A stretch of DNA of 64,000 nucleotides, from the NCBI RefSeq assembly GCF_007565055.1, contig NC_044551.1, positions 94,270,089 through 94,334,088 of the forward strand, written 5' to 3'. A program made the position numbers and the translations under genes. Positions within the stretch are counted from its first letter, which is position 1, and every line of letters starts with the position of its first letter. The notes beneath the pieces were generated by a model. The model saw nothing but the letters and a program-made list of their open reading frames with translations, did not search any database and had not been told where the DNA came from. Source of the DNA: Rhinopithecus roxellana. Its lineage: Eukaryota > Chordata > Mammalia > Primates > Cercopithecidae. Shown here piece after piece: positions 1 to 9,223 of this stretch.

Positions 1-899
1 ATTAGCGATTTTCAAAAGGGGAGGAAGAGCACGAATAGGGTGTGGGTCACAGATATCACATACTTCACAAGGTAATTAAATATCTCAAGCAAATGGAGGC
101 AGGGCGAGATCACAGGACCACCGGATGAGGTGAAATTAAAATTGCTAATGAAGTTTCGGGCACCCATTGTCATTGATAACATCTTATCAGGAAACAGGGT
201 TTGAGAGCAGATAACCTGTCTGACCACAATTTATTAGGTGGGAATTTTCCCATCCTGATAAGCCTGGGAGCACTATAGGACACCGGGGCTTATTTCATCC
301 ATTCAGTTTCAACCATAAAAGATGGGATGCCTTAAAAAGGGGCCATCTATAGGCCTACCTTCAGGGCGCATTCTCTTTCTCTGGGATGTTCCTTGCTGAG
401 AAAAAGAATTTAGTGCTATTTCTCCTATCTGCTTATGAAAGAGGAGAAATACAGCTCTGTTCCATCCGGCTCACCTGCGGCCAGTTCAAAGTTACCTCTC
501 TTGTTCCCTGAACATGGCTGTTATCCTGTTCTGTTTTTTTTTTTTTTTAAGATGCCCAGATTTCATATTCAAACACACATGCTCTACAAACAATTTGTGC
601 AGTTGACACAATCACAGGGTCCTGAGGCGACATTCATCCTCCTCAGTTTACAAAGAAGATGATGGGATTAAGAGATTAAAGACAGGCATAGGAAAACACA
701 AGGATATTCATTGGGGAAGTCATAAGTGTCCACGAAATCTTCACAATTTATGTTCAGAGATTATAGTAAAGACGTGTAAGAAATTATAAAAGTATTAATT
801 TGGGGAACTAATACACGTCCATGAAATCTTCAAAATTTATGTTCTTCTGCCATGCCTTCAGCTGGTCCCTCCGTTTGGGGTCCCTGACTTTGCGCAACA
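1..899 (+). mobile_element. HERV-K type (MER11-like) LTR, 3' part
   Basis: The block ends with a motif typical of HERV-K (HML) LTRs, a GGGGTCCCTGACTT stretch followed by GCAACA, so the 3' boundary is set at the CA at 898-899. Upstream it shows the long internal stretch I associate with MER11/HML LTRs, a TATA-like TATAAAAG near 786, and two copies of a 'CATGAAATCTTCA' type segment (about 735 and 820). The left end lies outside the window, so it cannot be told whether this is a solo LTR or the 3' LTR of a provirus. The short open frames inside it are not genes. The subfamily name is by eye. Confidence 0.7.
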
Positions 900-1787
900 T
901 CTGTCCAGCCACGTTACACATTAGCTCTGCTCCCGCATCATTTTTCACAAAGAAAATAAAGGCAACGTATATTCATTCTGCTCATTCACAAACCTACACA
1001 TCAGTCTGTGTTTGCTGCCTTTTCCTCTTTCTTGCCTTCTGTGTAATGAAGGAATCAATACTCCTATTTATCTTCTACTTTCATCAACCCCTTATTGTCT
1101 GGGAGTTTGATCTCTTGCAACTCTGTCTGTTGTGGATCATGATTCTCTCCCTTTCTTGGTTGGATATATATCCCATCTCAATTTTTAAAGTGACTAAATA
1201 TATTATAATAGAATTTCCTTTAGTTTTCCCACTAAAAAAATCTGGACTTAAAATGGTTTTTAAAATTGCATAGTGTTTTTCTATCACATTAGGAAGTCTG
1301 GAGATGAACTGTGACTACCACTATTTCATGGTTACACAAGTTCAGGACCATTAGCTCTGCAATTCTTTTGTACATTAATTAATCCTTGTACTCCTGTGAT
1401 CACGAGATGCATCACGCAGCCCCAGAAATCATTTTTAGGTATAAAACATGAAGAAGGGTAAATATTTGACATAGAACACTAAACTGTCAGATGAAGTTGT
1501 TAGGACGATTTGATGTGTAAAATTTGTAAAGCACTTGAAACAGTGCTTCGTATAGAGTAACCACCATAGAGCATAGTAAACAAATGAAAAACAACAAATA
1601 CACATAGAAGCAGCAATCTCTACTCTATTTATCTTTTAAAGTGATTTATGAGTCCATTCCTCTGCTCTTTTTCACAGAGTAACTTCAAAAATAATTGCAT
1701 AATTATCTTCTCTCAATTACATCACCTTCCTTTTCTTCATTCAATTATTTTAATCTACCTCATGTTATAACCACTCAATCAAAACCG

Positions 1788-1819
1788 ATTTATCAAGTTT
1801 TATGATAAACTTGATAAAT
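1788..1819. repeat. Perfect 13-bp inverted repeat (hairpin)
   Basis: Arms 1788-1800 (ATTTATCAAGTTT) and 1807-1819 (AAACTTGATAAAT) are exact reverse complements around the 6-base loop TATGAT. It lies 26 bp before a second, longer palindrome. Confidence 0.9.
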
Positions 1820-1845
1820 TTTATCATTTAAAATTTAATGAGATT

Positions 1846-1890
1846 TAATGAGGAGTTGAGTAAAACCTCATTTTACTCAGCTCCTCATTA
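1846..1890. repeat. 20-bp near-perfect inverted repeat (hairpin)
   Basis: Arms 1846-1865 and 1871-1890 are reverse complements with one mismatch (a G-T type pair), separated by the 5-base loop CCTCA. The arm sequence AATGAGGAG is also preceded by a partial copy (AATGAGATTTAATGAGG), hinting at local template switching. Confidence 0.9.
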
Positions 1891-2247
1891 GTAGACCTTG
1901 TGCTCTCTTCTGAAACATGTATGTCTTGGCTTTCTTGAGACTGCAGTTTTCTGCCTCACAAGGTACTCCTTTGCAATCTCCTGTGAGTGTATATTTGTCC
2001 TCTAATTATAGACAATTTTCAGACTTTTTGGTTCTATACTCATTCAGTTCTTTCCCTGCAAGGTCATATACAAGAAAAACTTGAGATCAGTGTAATTTTC
2101 TATGTCTCCACTCAGTTATCGACACTAACATGATGATCAGAATTTGCGCTTGCCCTTCTTCAACCACCTACATCATGCTAAACATACACACAATCAATGG
2201 CTTCCTTTATATTCTCTGAACATGGTTAAGTCCTTGTAATTCAGGGC

Positions 2248-2274
2248 TTTTTTGTTTGTTTGTTTGTTTGTTTG
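2248..2274 (+). repeat. (TTTG)n microsatellite
   Basis: A T-run is followed by about six tandem TTTG units. Confidence 0.9.
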
Positions 2275-2484
2275 CATTGCAGCTTATCAAAACACATTCA
2301 GCCTTAGCTCAAATGTGTTTTACCCCCTGTTTTGTTCATTTTGAGGTTGGCATCCTGTTTGTTTCCTTCACGGTATGTGTCACAATTTTATTTGTGTATT
2401 TCCTTTTCTTACCCCCTCTAGACTTTATGCTCCATGAGCTTAACATAGCCTAAATTCTCATTTGGCTTTAGACAATACATTCAG

Positions 2485-2600
2485 ATGTGATTTGCCTAGA
2501 GTCACGATGTTAGTTAGTGGCAGAGGAGGGCTAAGTGAAAGGTTTCTATTGCTGCTGACCACTCTCCTTATTCTCTCTTCTCTACTCACAGGTACTGAAT
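2485..2600 (+). mobile_element. MIR-like SINE remnant
   Basis: The patch around TTTGCCTAGAGTCACGATG followed by TTAGTGGCAGAGGAGGGC resembles the 3' half of the MIR consensus (the region of the 'gtcacacagctagtaagtggcagag' type). It is degraded, as expected for a mammalian-wide SINE. Confidence 0.4.
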
Positions 2601-5558
2601 ATTTAGGGGAGTGGGCACTGCAAGGCATCAGTGGATTATTCTTACTTTTCTCAATTTAATATCAGAACATTTAGATTTCCACAGGTGGACCTATTTGTAA
2701 TTTCAACATATTAAGGAGGGGAGGCAATAATATATTTGAGAAACACATGAAAGCTCCTCACATTCATCCAGAATTTTTGGCCCTGGCTGTATTGCATTTC
2801 TCATAGGATTTTATTCATATGTAACCTCTCAAAACAACCTCCCTCTTAACTCACAACCCTGATCATATTTTAAATTTGATTTGTATTCTTTCATAACAGC
2901 TTCTGAAATCTCAAGTCCCTACCGAGTGGAGCATTAATAAACAAGTGGTTATGGGAAAGGAAATCTTTCCAGTTTATGTTCATAGCTATTATTTATGTTC
3001 TACAACTTTATCTATTTTATGTAAGAAAAAGAAAAGCTATTGTAAATGTTAAAGAGTAGCAATACAAGAAAAATTTTAAGTTACTATCTTATATTAGTCT
3101 ATTTACTTGTGTTATTTTATATGCTGATTCAGAAAAACAAGATATTTTCATTTAAAAATGTGTGTATAAATTAAATGATATGGTAGTCATAGAGGAAGTT
3201 ATCTAGTAAAATAACTTACTAAAGTTATTTATGCATCGTTTTTTCAAGAAAATATATTTTATTTTACTGCTTGACTGTTTTCGTTATATATTTCATTATG
3301 TGAATGTGAGGATTATAATGTTAGGTTTCATGAATTCCATAGAGACTGACATTTGAATTTAAAGATTATTTAATAGACATTTATGCTGATATTTACATAT
3401 TAAATACTTTTTAAGAGTAAAACGTATAATAAAGGAAAACGATGGTATGCAAACCTATTTTTTACATAGAAATTTAATCTGAATCAACAATAGTGCTTTT
3501 GCACAACTAAACTCATTATATTGCTATGCAGCTTTGTTGACATGGAACACTATTGTCAATTCCAGGCCTTAAGGGCCTCTTATAAAATGCAACACTGCCA
3601 TTTGCCAGAAAAAGCACTTATTTATTATGGATTTTACATCTTGGATATGGAGAAAAATTGTAATAACAGTATCATCATCATCATTGTCATCATCATTTGA
3701 GCTTTGTACCTGGCCATTACCATGGATGTTTTATATATGCCATTTTCTTTGTTTCTTATTTAACTTAATTTGGGTTGGGTATCTGTAGCATGTAAGCAAC
3801 AATACCACACATCAAAACTCATCTAAGACACGCACACTATACTTCACAGAAGCCATTTTTGGAGTTGTATAAATGGGAAGATAAATGTATGTCTGGCAGC
3901 TAACATACAAAAAAACAACCAAGGAAAAAGATTCCCAAAGGTGTTCCACTGTCTCAGTAGAGCACTTAAGTTCCTTTGAATGTCTTTTCAAAGTTTCTTA
4001 AGTAAAACTTCTCTCATTCTACAAAATAATCTATTATTCTTTGTGGAAATTTTCCTTTTCCTGTGTTAGGTAATGCTAAGTTTATGTTCTTGACAACAAA
4101 AAGACCTGACTAATTCAAAAAGGTTGTTAAATATTTTGTCAAGATAATTGTCAAGATAATTTCCTTCACGGTATGTGTCACAATCGTATACACACATGCG
4201 TATACACACTTGTGTATAAGTCCATGTGAATGAATTAGATATAATAAGTGCCTTTATAAATAAACAGATGAAAACAGGAATTGGGAAAGTTGTGATTGTA
4301 AAGTAACATAATAGAACAGGATGTGTAAAATACATTTACAAATAACACTTGTTAAATGTTAAATTTCAAAGTAGAAAAACAAAATATCTTTAAGGACACT
4401 TATGATGAATGAATGAAAACTGGTGTTAATTCAAGTTGAAACACAAAACAAGGAGAAAAGATCAACTTTTTCAGACCCTAGAATGTAAAAATACATGATT
4501 ATGATCTTAGAAAACAAGATAAAATTATGGAATAATAGTATTTTAGGGTTATATAAGCTAATACAACCTCACCTGCTTACATTACAAATAAGGATATTAA
4601 AATTCTGTAATGTAACATGACTATTACTATTATTATTTTAGACACATGTATATTTAACACCAAATATTATAATATAAAATATTTGAGAAAAACCCAATTA
4701 GTTCTTTTTCCGATGTAGTGATCACCAGACCACACTGTAATGACAAATTCAGTATGCAGGGTTAATATGCATATGGCAAGGGAATGTCTAAGATGCTTCT
4801 ATATGTGTTAAATTATTTAATAACTGAGGGTCATGGAAATCTTCAGTCTTTGTCAAGTCATTCCAGTTACCAGTATTAATTAAGAAGTTATTGAATAAGT
4901 AGTTGATGTACAATAGTATCTATCTACAAAATCCACACTGTCACTTTTTAGAATGGAAATGAAAAATACACATAGATGTACATTTCAAATTTTATTGACT
5001 TTGTTTTATTGGAATCTAGAAGAAACACTTTTTAAAATTTAATGAAGTTTCTCCTCAAACCTATTTTGACGTGATCTTTGAAAGATCATAATTCCATAAT
5101 ATTCTTTTAGACAGGAGATAATGTATCAATTATTCATATAACTATTATATTACAGATAAATGTAAAGGGCACAATAACACTCTTAATAATGCCAACTAGA
5201 AATACTTTTCTTATAATTGAAGATTTATATAAAAATATTTTAAAAGTAGCTGATACTTTGCATATGATACATAAGTACATAATTTTTATTTATACTTAGG
5301 CTAATTTGAATGACTATATTTGACTATATTTGAATGACTAATTTGAATGACTCTGCTTAATTATTAATTACAATAGATTGTCAAAATGTATATAAAAATT
5401 CACCCAAAAACTAGTGTCTTAGTTAATACGTAAAACAAAACTTCAGTATGAAAGTTTTATCTCGTTAATATTTATTATTATTATACTGTTTGCATATCTC
5501 AAAGACAATGGTGTGTTGAATAACAGAATAGAAAATTATCTCAATAAAGAATACTACT

Positions 5559-5866
5559 GGGCTGGGCGCAGTGGCTCACACCTGTAATTCCAGCACTTTG
5601 GGAGGCTGAGGTGGGCGGATCATGAGGACAGGAGTTCAAGATCAGCCTGGCCAAGATGGTGAAACCCCATCTCTACTAAAAATAAAAAAAATTAGCTGGG
5701 CGTGGTGGTGGGTGCCTGTAATCCCAGCTACTCAGGAGGCTGAGGCAGAGAATTGCTTGAAACTGGGAGGCAGAGTTTGCAGTGAGCAGAGATCACGCCA
5801 CTGCACTCCAGCCTGGGTGACAGAGAGAGACTCTGCCCCCCCAAAACAAAACGAACAAAGAAAGAC
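5559..5866 (+). mobile_element. Alu element, sense
   Basis: A full-length dimeric Alu begins GGCTGGGCGCAGTGGCTCAC and carries both monomers, the A-rich linker near 5680-5690, the second-monomer box GAGGCTGAGGCAGAG and an A-rich tail interrupted by CCCCCCC. Similar AAAGA..ACTACT sequences on both sides suggest a decayed target duplication. Confidence 0.93.
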
Positions 5867-6316
5867 TACTACTTCTGAATACTACTAAAATTTTCAAAAT
5901 GATTCTAGCTATTGAGGTGTATTTTGATCTTTTAAGAAAGATACAGGAAGCAGTTATGTCTTCCCTGATTTGAAGAGTCTCCTAATGTAAAGATTAAGTA
6001 GGCTATGTGTGTTTTCATGTAATAAGTATCATTAAATTTGTTGTCACAAAAGGCATTGGTGACAATATACATTCTTATTTTTTATTTTCCATGTTAATTA
6101 ATTTTCAGTTATGTGTGTATGTGTGTGTGAGAAATAAGAATTTTAAAAATTTTAACATTCTTTTCTTTCCAAATATTAGACACCTTCTTTCATGAAAAGT
6201 ACTTTATACAGCTTTAAGTGTTCTCAAATGTTGCATATTGACTTATAACATCTAAATTACACAGACACTTTTCCTGCATATTTACTTTAAGCTGTCTAAT
6301 GTTGTTATTATGTTCC

Positions 6317-6610
6317 TTTTTTTTTTCTGAGAGGAAGTATCTCTCTGTCACCCAGGCTGGAGTACAGTGGCATGATCTCTGCTCACCGCAACATTTGCCT
6401 CCCGGGTTCAAACAATTCTCCTGATCAGCCTCCCAAACGCCTGGGATCGCAGGAACGTGCCACTGCACCCAACTAATTTTTTGTATTTTTAGTAGAGAGT
6501 GTGTTTCACCATGTTGGCCAGGCTGGGCTTGAACTCCTGACCTCAGGTAATCCTCCCGCCTCAGTCTCCCAAAGTGTTATGATTACAGGCGTGAGCCACA
6601 GTGCCCAGCC
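6317..6610 (-). mobile_element. Alu element, antisense
   Basis: On the plus strand it starts with a T-run and the antisense Alu tail (CTGTCACCCAGGCTGGAGTA), and ends with GTGAGCCACAGTGCCCAGCC, the reverse of the Alu 5' end. It is nearly full length and lies 100 bp upstream of the provirus. Confidence 0.93.
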
Positions 6611-6706
6611 ATGTTACTTTTTGCATAACAGAAATAGTTATGCTGATAGTCTTCTGAGAAGGAAAGTAGAAAACTACAAATCTTAAAAGAAGTATAGACA
6701 TTTTAA

Positions 6707-6710
6707 ATGT
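6707..6710. repeat. Proviral target-site duplication, left copy
   Basis: ATGT directly precedes the TG of the 5' LTR and recurs at 14943-14946 directly after the CA of the 3' LTR. A 4-bp duplication fits gammaretroviral integrase. Confidence 0.9.
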
Positions 6711-6744
6711 TGAGATAGAAAGCCCCTAAGGGAAAAATTCTAAA

Positions 6745-6896
6745 CATACATGCATGTGACCACCCCCCGGGCTTACACAAACAACTTATCTAGAAAACCC
6801 CTAGCCGTTTGAGGTTGCAACATACAGGCATGTGACCACCCCCCGGGCTTACACAAACAACTTATCTGGAAAACCCCCAGCCGTTTGAGGTTGCGA
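6745..6896 (+). repeat. Two 76-bp direct repeats in U3 (5' LTR)
   Basis: Units 6745-6820 and 6821-6896 are nearly identical, each running from CATACA through ACCACCCCCCGGGCTTAC to GTTTGAGGTTGC. The same two-unit array is in the 3' LTR (14523-14674). Fixed unit differences (TCTAGAAAACCCCTAG versus TCTGGAAAACCCCCAG) are shared by both LTRs, so the duplication predates integration. Tandem U3 repeats of this size are the usual enhancer layout of gammaretroviruses; enhancer activity here is inferred. Confidence 0.93.
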
Positions 6897-6947
6897 AAAA
6901 GGCGGGAACCAACCAGAAACTGCCGAATGTTCAACTTTAAATGTTAA

Positions 6948-7005
6948 CCAATAATAAGCTTGTAACTACTATTTCTTTATGACTTGTTTGTACCTCGCAA
7001 TAAAG
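6948..7005 (+). promoter_or_regulatory. 5' LTR core promoter (CCAAT, altered TATA)
   Basis: CCAAT is at 6948-6952. The TATA position reads CGCAATAAAGG, where the 3' LTR has CGCTATAAAAG, so two substitutions hit the box. Initiation from the 5' LTR may therefore be weaker unless the downstream GTATAAAG is used. Confidence 0.7.
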
Positions 7006-7083
7006 GAAACCCTAAAACAGCAACCGGGGCCTCTCTCTTTACCTGCCATTGTATAAAGTGGAGAGGTCCGGGTTCGAACTCGT

Positions 7084-7089
7084 AATAAA
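7084..7089 (+). terminator. LTR polyadenylation signal (5' copy)
   Basis: AATAAA is followed about 25-45 bases later by a T/G-rich stretch, as in retroviral R regions. The 3' LTR copy at 14862-14867 is the one expected to end proviral transcripts. Confidence 0.8.
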
Positions 7090-7166
7090 GCGACCCCGGC
7101 TATTTGGCTTTGACTCTGGACTCTGGTGGTCACTTACTGGGGTCTCGCGACTTCGGACACAACATT

Positions 7167-7184
7167 TGGGGGCTCGTCTGGGAT
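7167..7184 (+). other. Primer-binding site, tRNA-Pro type
   Basis: TGGGGGCTCGTCTGGGAT lies two bases after the 5' LTR. It matches the 18-nt site complementary to the tRNA-Pro 3' end used by many gammaretroviruses, except for one C-to-T difference in the CGTC(C/T)GG part. Confidence 0.9.
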
Positions 7185-7609
7185 TCCCCTAAGCCCACTA
7201 GACCCCAGGTCAATGGGTCGTCACTGTGAGCAGATTCGGTAAGTCGGCCGGCTTGAGTCTCTGTGTTGTCTGTAGTCTCTGTGTCGTCTGGAAAAATCCC
7301 GCGGGGTCTGTATGGGTGGTTGGCATAGTCTTGGCGGACGCGCTATAAGACAGCCACCAGGGGCCGGTGGGAGACGTCCCCCGGCACCCGTCTGGGGCTC
7401 TGTATTTATTAGCCCATCTGGTTCTGATCGGGAGCTAAACCCGAGACGCGCTGGCGACTATTGTTATGTTAATTACTTAACTTACTTTCATTTTTCAGGA
7501 CCTACTTGGCAAGGAAAAAAAAAAAAGAGTACAATACTTCTGGTTTTACTCTTTTCTCTATCTCTCTTTTCTATATCTCTCTTTTCTCTATCTCTAGGAT
7601 TCTACTACC
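7185..7609 (+). other. Proviral 5' leader with splice-like signals
   Basis: The leader carries a good splice donor (CG/GTAAGTCG, junction 7238/7239). It also carries two acceptor-like sites: TTACTTTCATTTTTCAG/GA (junction 7498/7499) and a long TCTCTTTTC tract ending CTCTAG/GA (junction 7597/7598), 12 bp before the gag ATG. A run of 12 A lies at about 7517-7528. The donor should serve env mRNA; the acceptors inside the leader are unusual for a gammaretrovirus. An open frame at 7312-7617 overlaps the gag start in another frame and ends in a Leu/Ser-rich stretch from the pyrimidine repeat. It is not an N-terminal extension of Gag. Confidence 0.65.
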
Positions 7610-9166
7610 ATGGGTAATAGCCAGAGTACTCCACTCTCCATTCTTATAAATAACTTTAAAGATGTTAAGGCAAGGGGCCATGACCTTAGCATAGAACTCA
7701 GAAAAGGGAAATTGGTAACTTTCTGCTGCTCGGAATGGCCCACCTTCGGTGTAGGGTGGCCAGCTGAGGGGACCTTCTGTCTCCCCATTATCATTAAGGT
7801 AAAATCAAAAATTTTCCTGCCGGGGCGGTCAGGACATCCTGATCAGATTCCTTACATCCTGGTGTGGCAAGACCCTGTGGAAAACCCACCCCCTTGGCTA
7901 ACTCCTTTTGTGCTGACGCCAGAGTCATGTAGGGCTCTGGTCGTACAGTCAACAGAACACGCCCGTAGGCCAAAAACACTGTCCGCTCCCCCACCCCCTG
8001 TGTTAGAAGACAGTCAGGATCCCCTGCTTTTAGAACCCCCACCTTATCATCCCCCTCCTGGCCCTCAGCCCCAAGCCCCCCCAGGGGACCTCGAAGAGCG
8101 GGAAGCAGCAGCTGCTGCTGCAGCCGGGGCCGTCGAAAGTGAAAGTAACTCCGGGGGGCCGGCGGGGCGGACGTGCGGACGTGCTCAACAGGAAACAAGC
8201 TCGCGCCCCCCTGATTCCACTGTGGCTCTCCCCCTGAGGGAAATAGAACCCCCCGATGACACGGGCAACCCTAGACTCCAGTACTGGCCATTCTCCACTA
8301 GTGACCTGTACAATTGGAAAACCCAGAATGCTCGGTTTTCTGATAACCCTAAAGATTTAACAGCTCTTTTAGACAGTGTTATGTTTACCCATCAACCAAC
8401 CTGGAATGATTGTCAACAACTCCTCAGAATTTTGTTCACAACAGAGGAACGAGAAAGAATACAGGTAGAGGCCAGAAAACTGGTTCCAGGAGATGACGGC
8501 CAACCTACCGCCAACTCTGACCTCATTAATGCTGCCTTTCCCTTGACCAGACCTGCATGGGACTACAACACGGCAGAAGGTAGGGGAAGGCTACTCGTTT
8601 ATCGCCAGATTCTAATGGCGGGTCTCCGGGCTGCTGCTCGCAAGCCCACCAATTTGGCCAAGGTATATTCCATGTTACAGGGAAAAACAGAAAGCCCAGC
8701 TACCTATCTAGAAAGATTGATGGAAGCCTTTAGACAGTTTACCCCCATGGACCCAGAGGCACCCGAAAACCAGGCAGCTGTTGTCATGTCTTTTGTAAAT
8801 CAGGCAGCTCCGGACATTAAAAAGAAACTCCAAAAATTAGAAGGTCTAGAGGGAAAACAAGTCCAGGACCCCCTCCGAATTGCCCAAAAAGTATACAATA
8901 ATAGAGATCTCCCAGAAGAGAGACAGATTAGGGCCACTGAAAAAATGACCAAAGTCTTAGCCGCAGTAGTTCAGAAAGAACAGTTACAGTCAGAGGGCAC
9001 CCAAACCAAGCGTACTCCTAGACACAACTTAAAGAAAGATCAATGTGCATACTGCAAGGAAACGGGTCACTGGGTAAAAGATTGCCCCAAGAAAAAACAG
9101 CGCCAACTGGGGCAAGAACAATGGCAGCCCAAGGCCTCATCAATATTAGTAACCCAAGATGACTAG
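7610..9166 (+). CDS. gag: Gag polyprotein (intact 518-aa frame)
   Basis: This is the structural polyprotein precursor of a gammaretrovirus-type ERV, giving matrix, p12-like, capsid and nucleocapsid. The start is chosen at the ATG in strong context (ACCATGG) that encodes MGNS, with Gly2 for myristoylation. Matrix spans about residues 1-110 with a SEWPTF..GWP motif at 41-51. A proline-rich p12-like region follows, with a PPPY late-domain motif at 143-146 and a run of seven alanines at 166-172. Capsid starts near residue 206-210 and contains a YWPFSTSDLYNWK stretch at 225-237. The major homology region is around 353-385. Nucleocapsid has one CCHC knuckle (C479, C482, H487, C492) in a basic context. 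Length is normal for the genus and there is no internal stop, unlike pol and env downstream. The frame ends at TAG 9164-9166, the readthrough stop. Whether it is transcribed is unknown. Confidence 0.96.
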   Translation: MGNSQSTPLSILINNFKDVKARGHDLSIELRKGKLVTFCCSEWPTFGVGWPAEGTFCLPIIIKVKSKIFLPGRSGHPDQIPYILVWQDPVENPPPWLTPFVLTPESCRALVVQSTEHARRPKTLSAPPPPVLEDSQDPLLLEPPPYHPPPGPQPQAPPGDLEEREAAAAAAAGAVESESNSGGPAGRTCGRAQQETSSRPPDSTVALPLREIEPPDDTGNPRLQYWPFSTSDLYNWKTQNARFSDNPKDLTALLDSVMFTHQPTWNDCQQLLRILFTTEERERIQVEARKLVPGDDGQPTANSDLINAAFPLTRPAWDYNTAEGRGRLLVYRQILMAGLRAAARKPTNLAKVYSMLQGKTESPATYLERLMEAFRQFTPMDPEAPENQAAVVMSFVNQAAPDIKKKLQKLEGLEGKQVQDPLRIAQKVYNNRDLPEERQIRATEKMTKVLAAVVQKEQLQSEGTQTKRTPRHNLKKDQCAYCKETGHWVKDCPKKKQRQLGQEQWQPKASSILVTQDD

Positions 9167-9223
9167 GGAAGACGGGGTTCGGACCCCCTCCCTGAACCTA
9201 GGGTAACTCTACAAGTGGAGGGG
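9164..9223 (+). promoter_or_regulatory. Gag-pol TAG readthrough signal and pseudoknot
   Basis: The gag stop TAG at 9164-9166 is followed by a purine-rich spacer GGGAAGAC. A possible H-type pseudoknot comes next: stem 1 GGTTC (9176-9180) with GAACC (9194-9198), and stem 2 CCCCTC (9185-9190) with GAGGGG (9218-9223). This matches the gammaretroviral arrangement in which a suppressed UAG and a downstream pseudoknot give Gag-Pol. The pro-pol frame continues in phase with gag. Confidence 0.85.

Larger units (their letters stand above)
900..5558. other. AT-rich intergenic stretch, no gene seen
   Basis: No open frame here looks like a protein family. It holds a TTTG microsatellite at about 2248-2274, two adjacent palindromes at 1788-1890, a short ATC-rich run near 3670-3700, a MIR-like patch at about 2485-2600 and a short tandem of a TGAATGACTA-type unit near 5308-5352. 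The rest is unassigned and may be heavily decayed LINE or DNA-transposon sequence. Confidence 0.6.
6711..7164 (+). mobile_element. Proviral 5' LTR (454 bp)
   Basis: The LTR starts TGAGATAGAAAG and ends CACAACA. U3 carries a tandem 76-bp duplication (6745-6896), then a CCAAT box at 6948-6952. The expected TATA position at 6999-7005 reads AATAAAG rather than TATAAAA. A second TATA-like GTATAAAG lies near 7050. A polyadenylation signal AATAAA is at 7084-7089, followed by a T/G-rich stretch. By spacing, R should begin near 7025-7030 and end near 7105; these edges are inferred. It differs from the 3' LTR at 11 positions with no length change. Confidence 0.96.

Noticed and set aside
821..1273. 150-codon frame near the left edge
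   Set aside because: It spans the end of the HERV-K-type LTR and AT-rich flank; hydrophobic composition follows the T-rich sequence and no family is visible.
7312..7617. 101-codon open frame in the proviral leader, a possible glycosylated-Gag extension
   Set aside because: It is in a different frame from gag and stops 8 bp into it, so it cannot extend Gag. Its hydrophobic end is produced by a TCTCTTTT-type repeat.
7794..8198. 134-codon antisense frame inside gag
   Set aside because: It mirrors the proline- and GC-rich p12-like region and has no start context or family resemblance.
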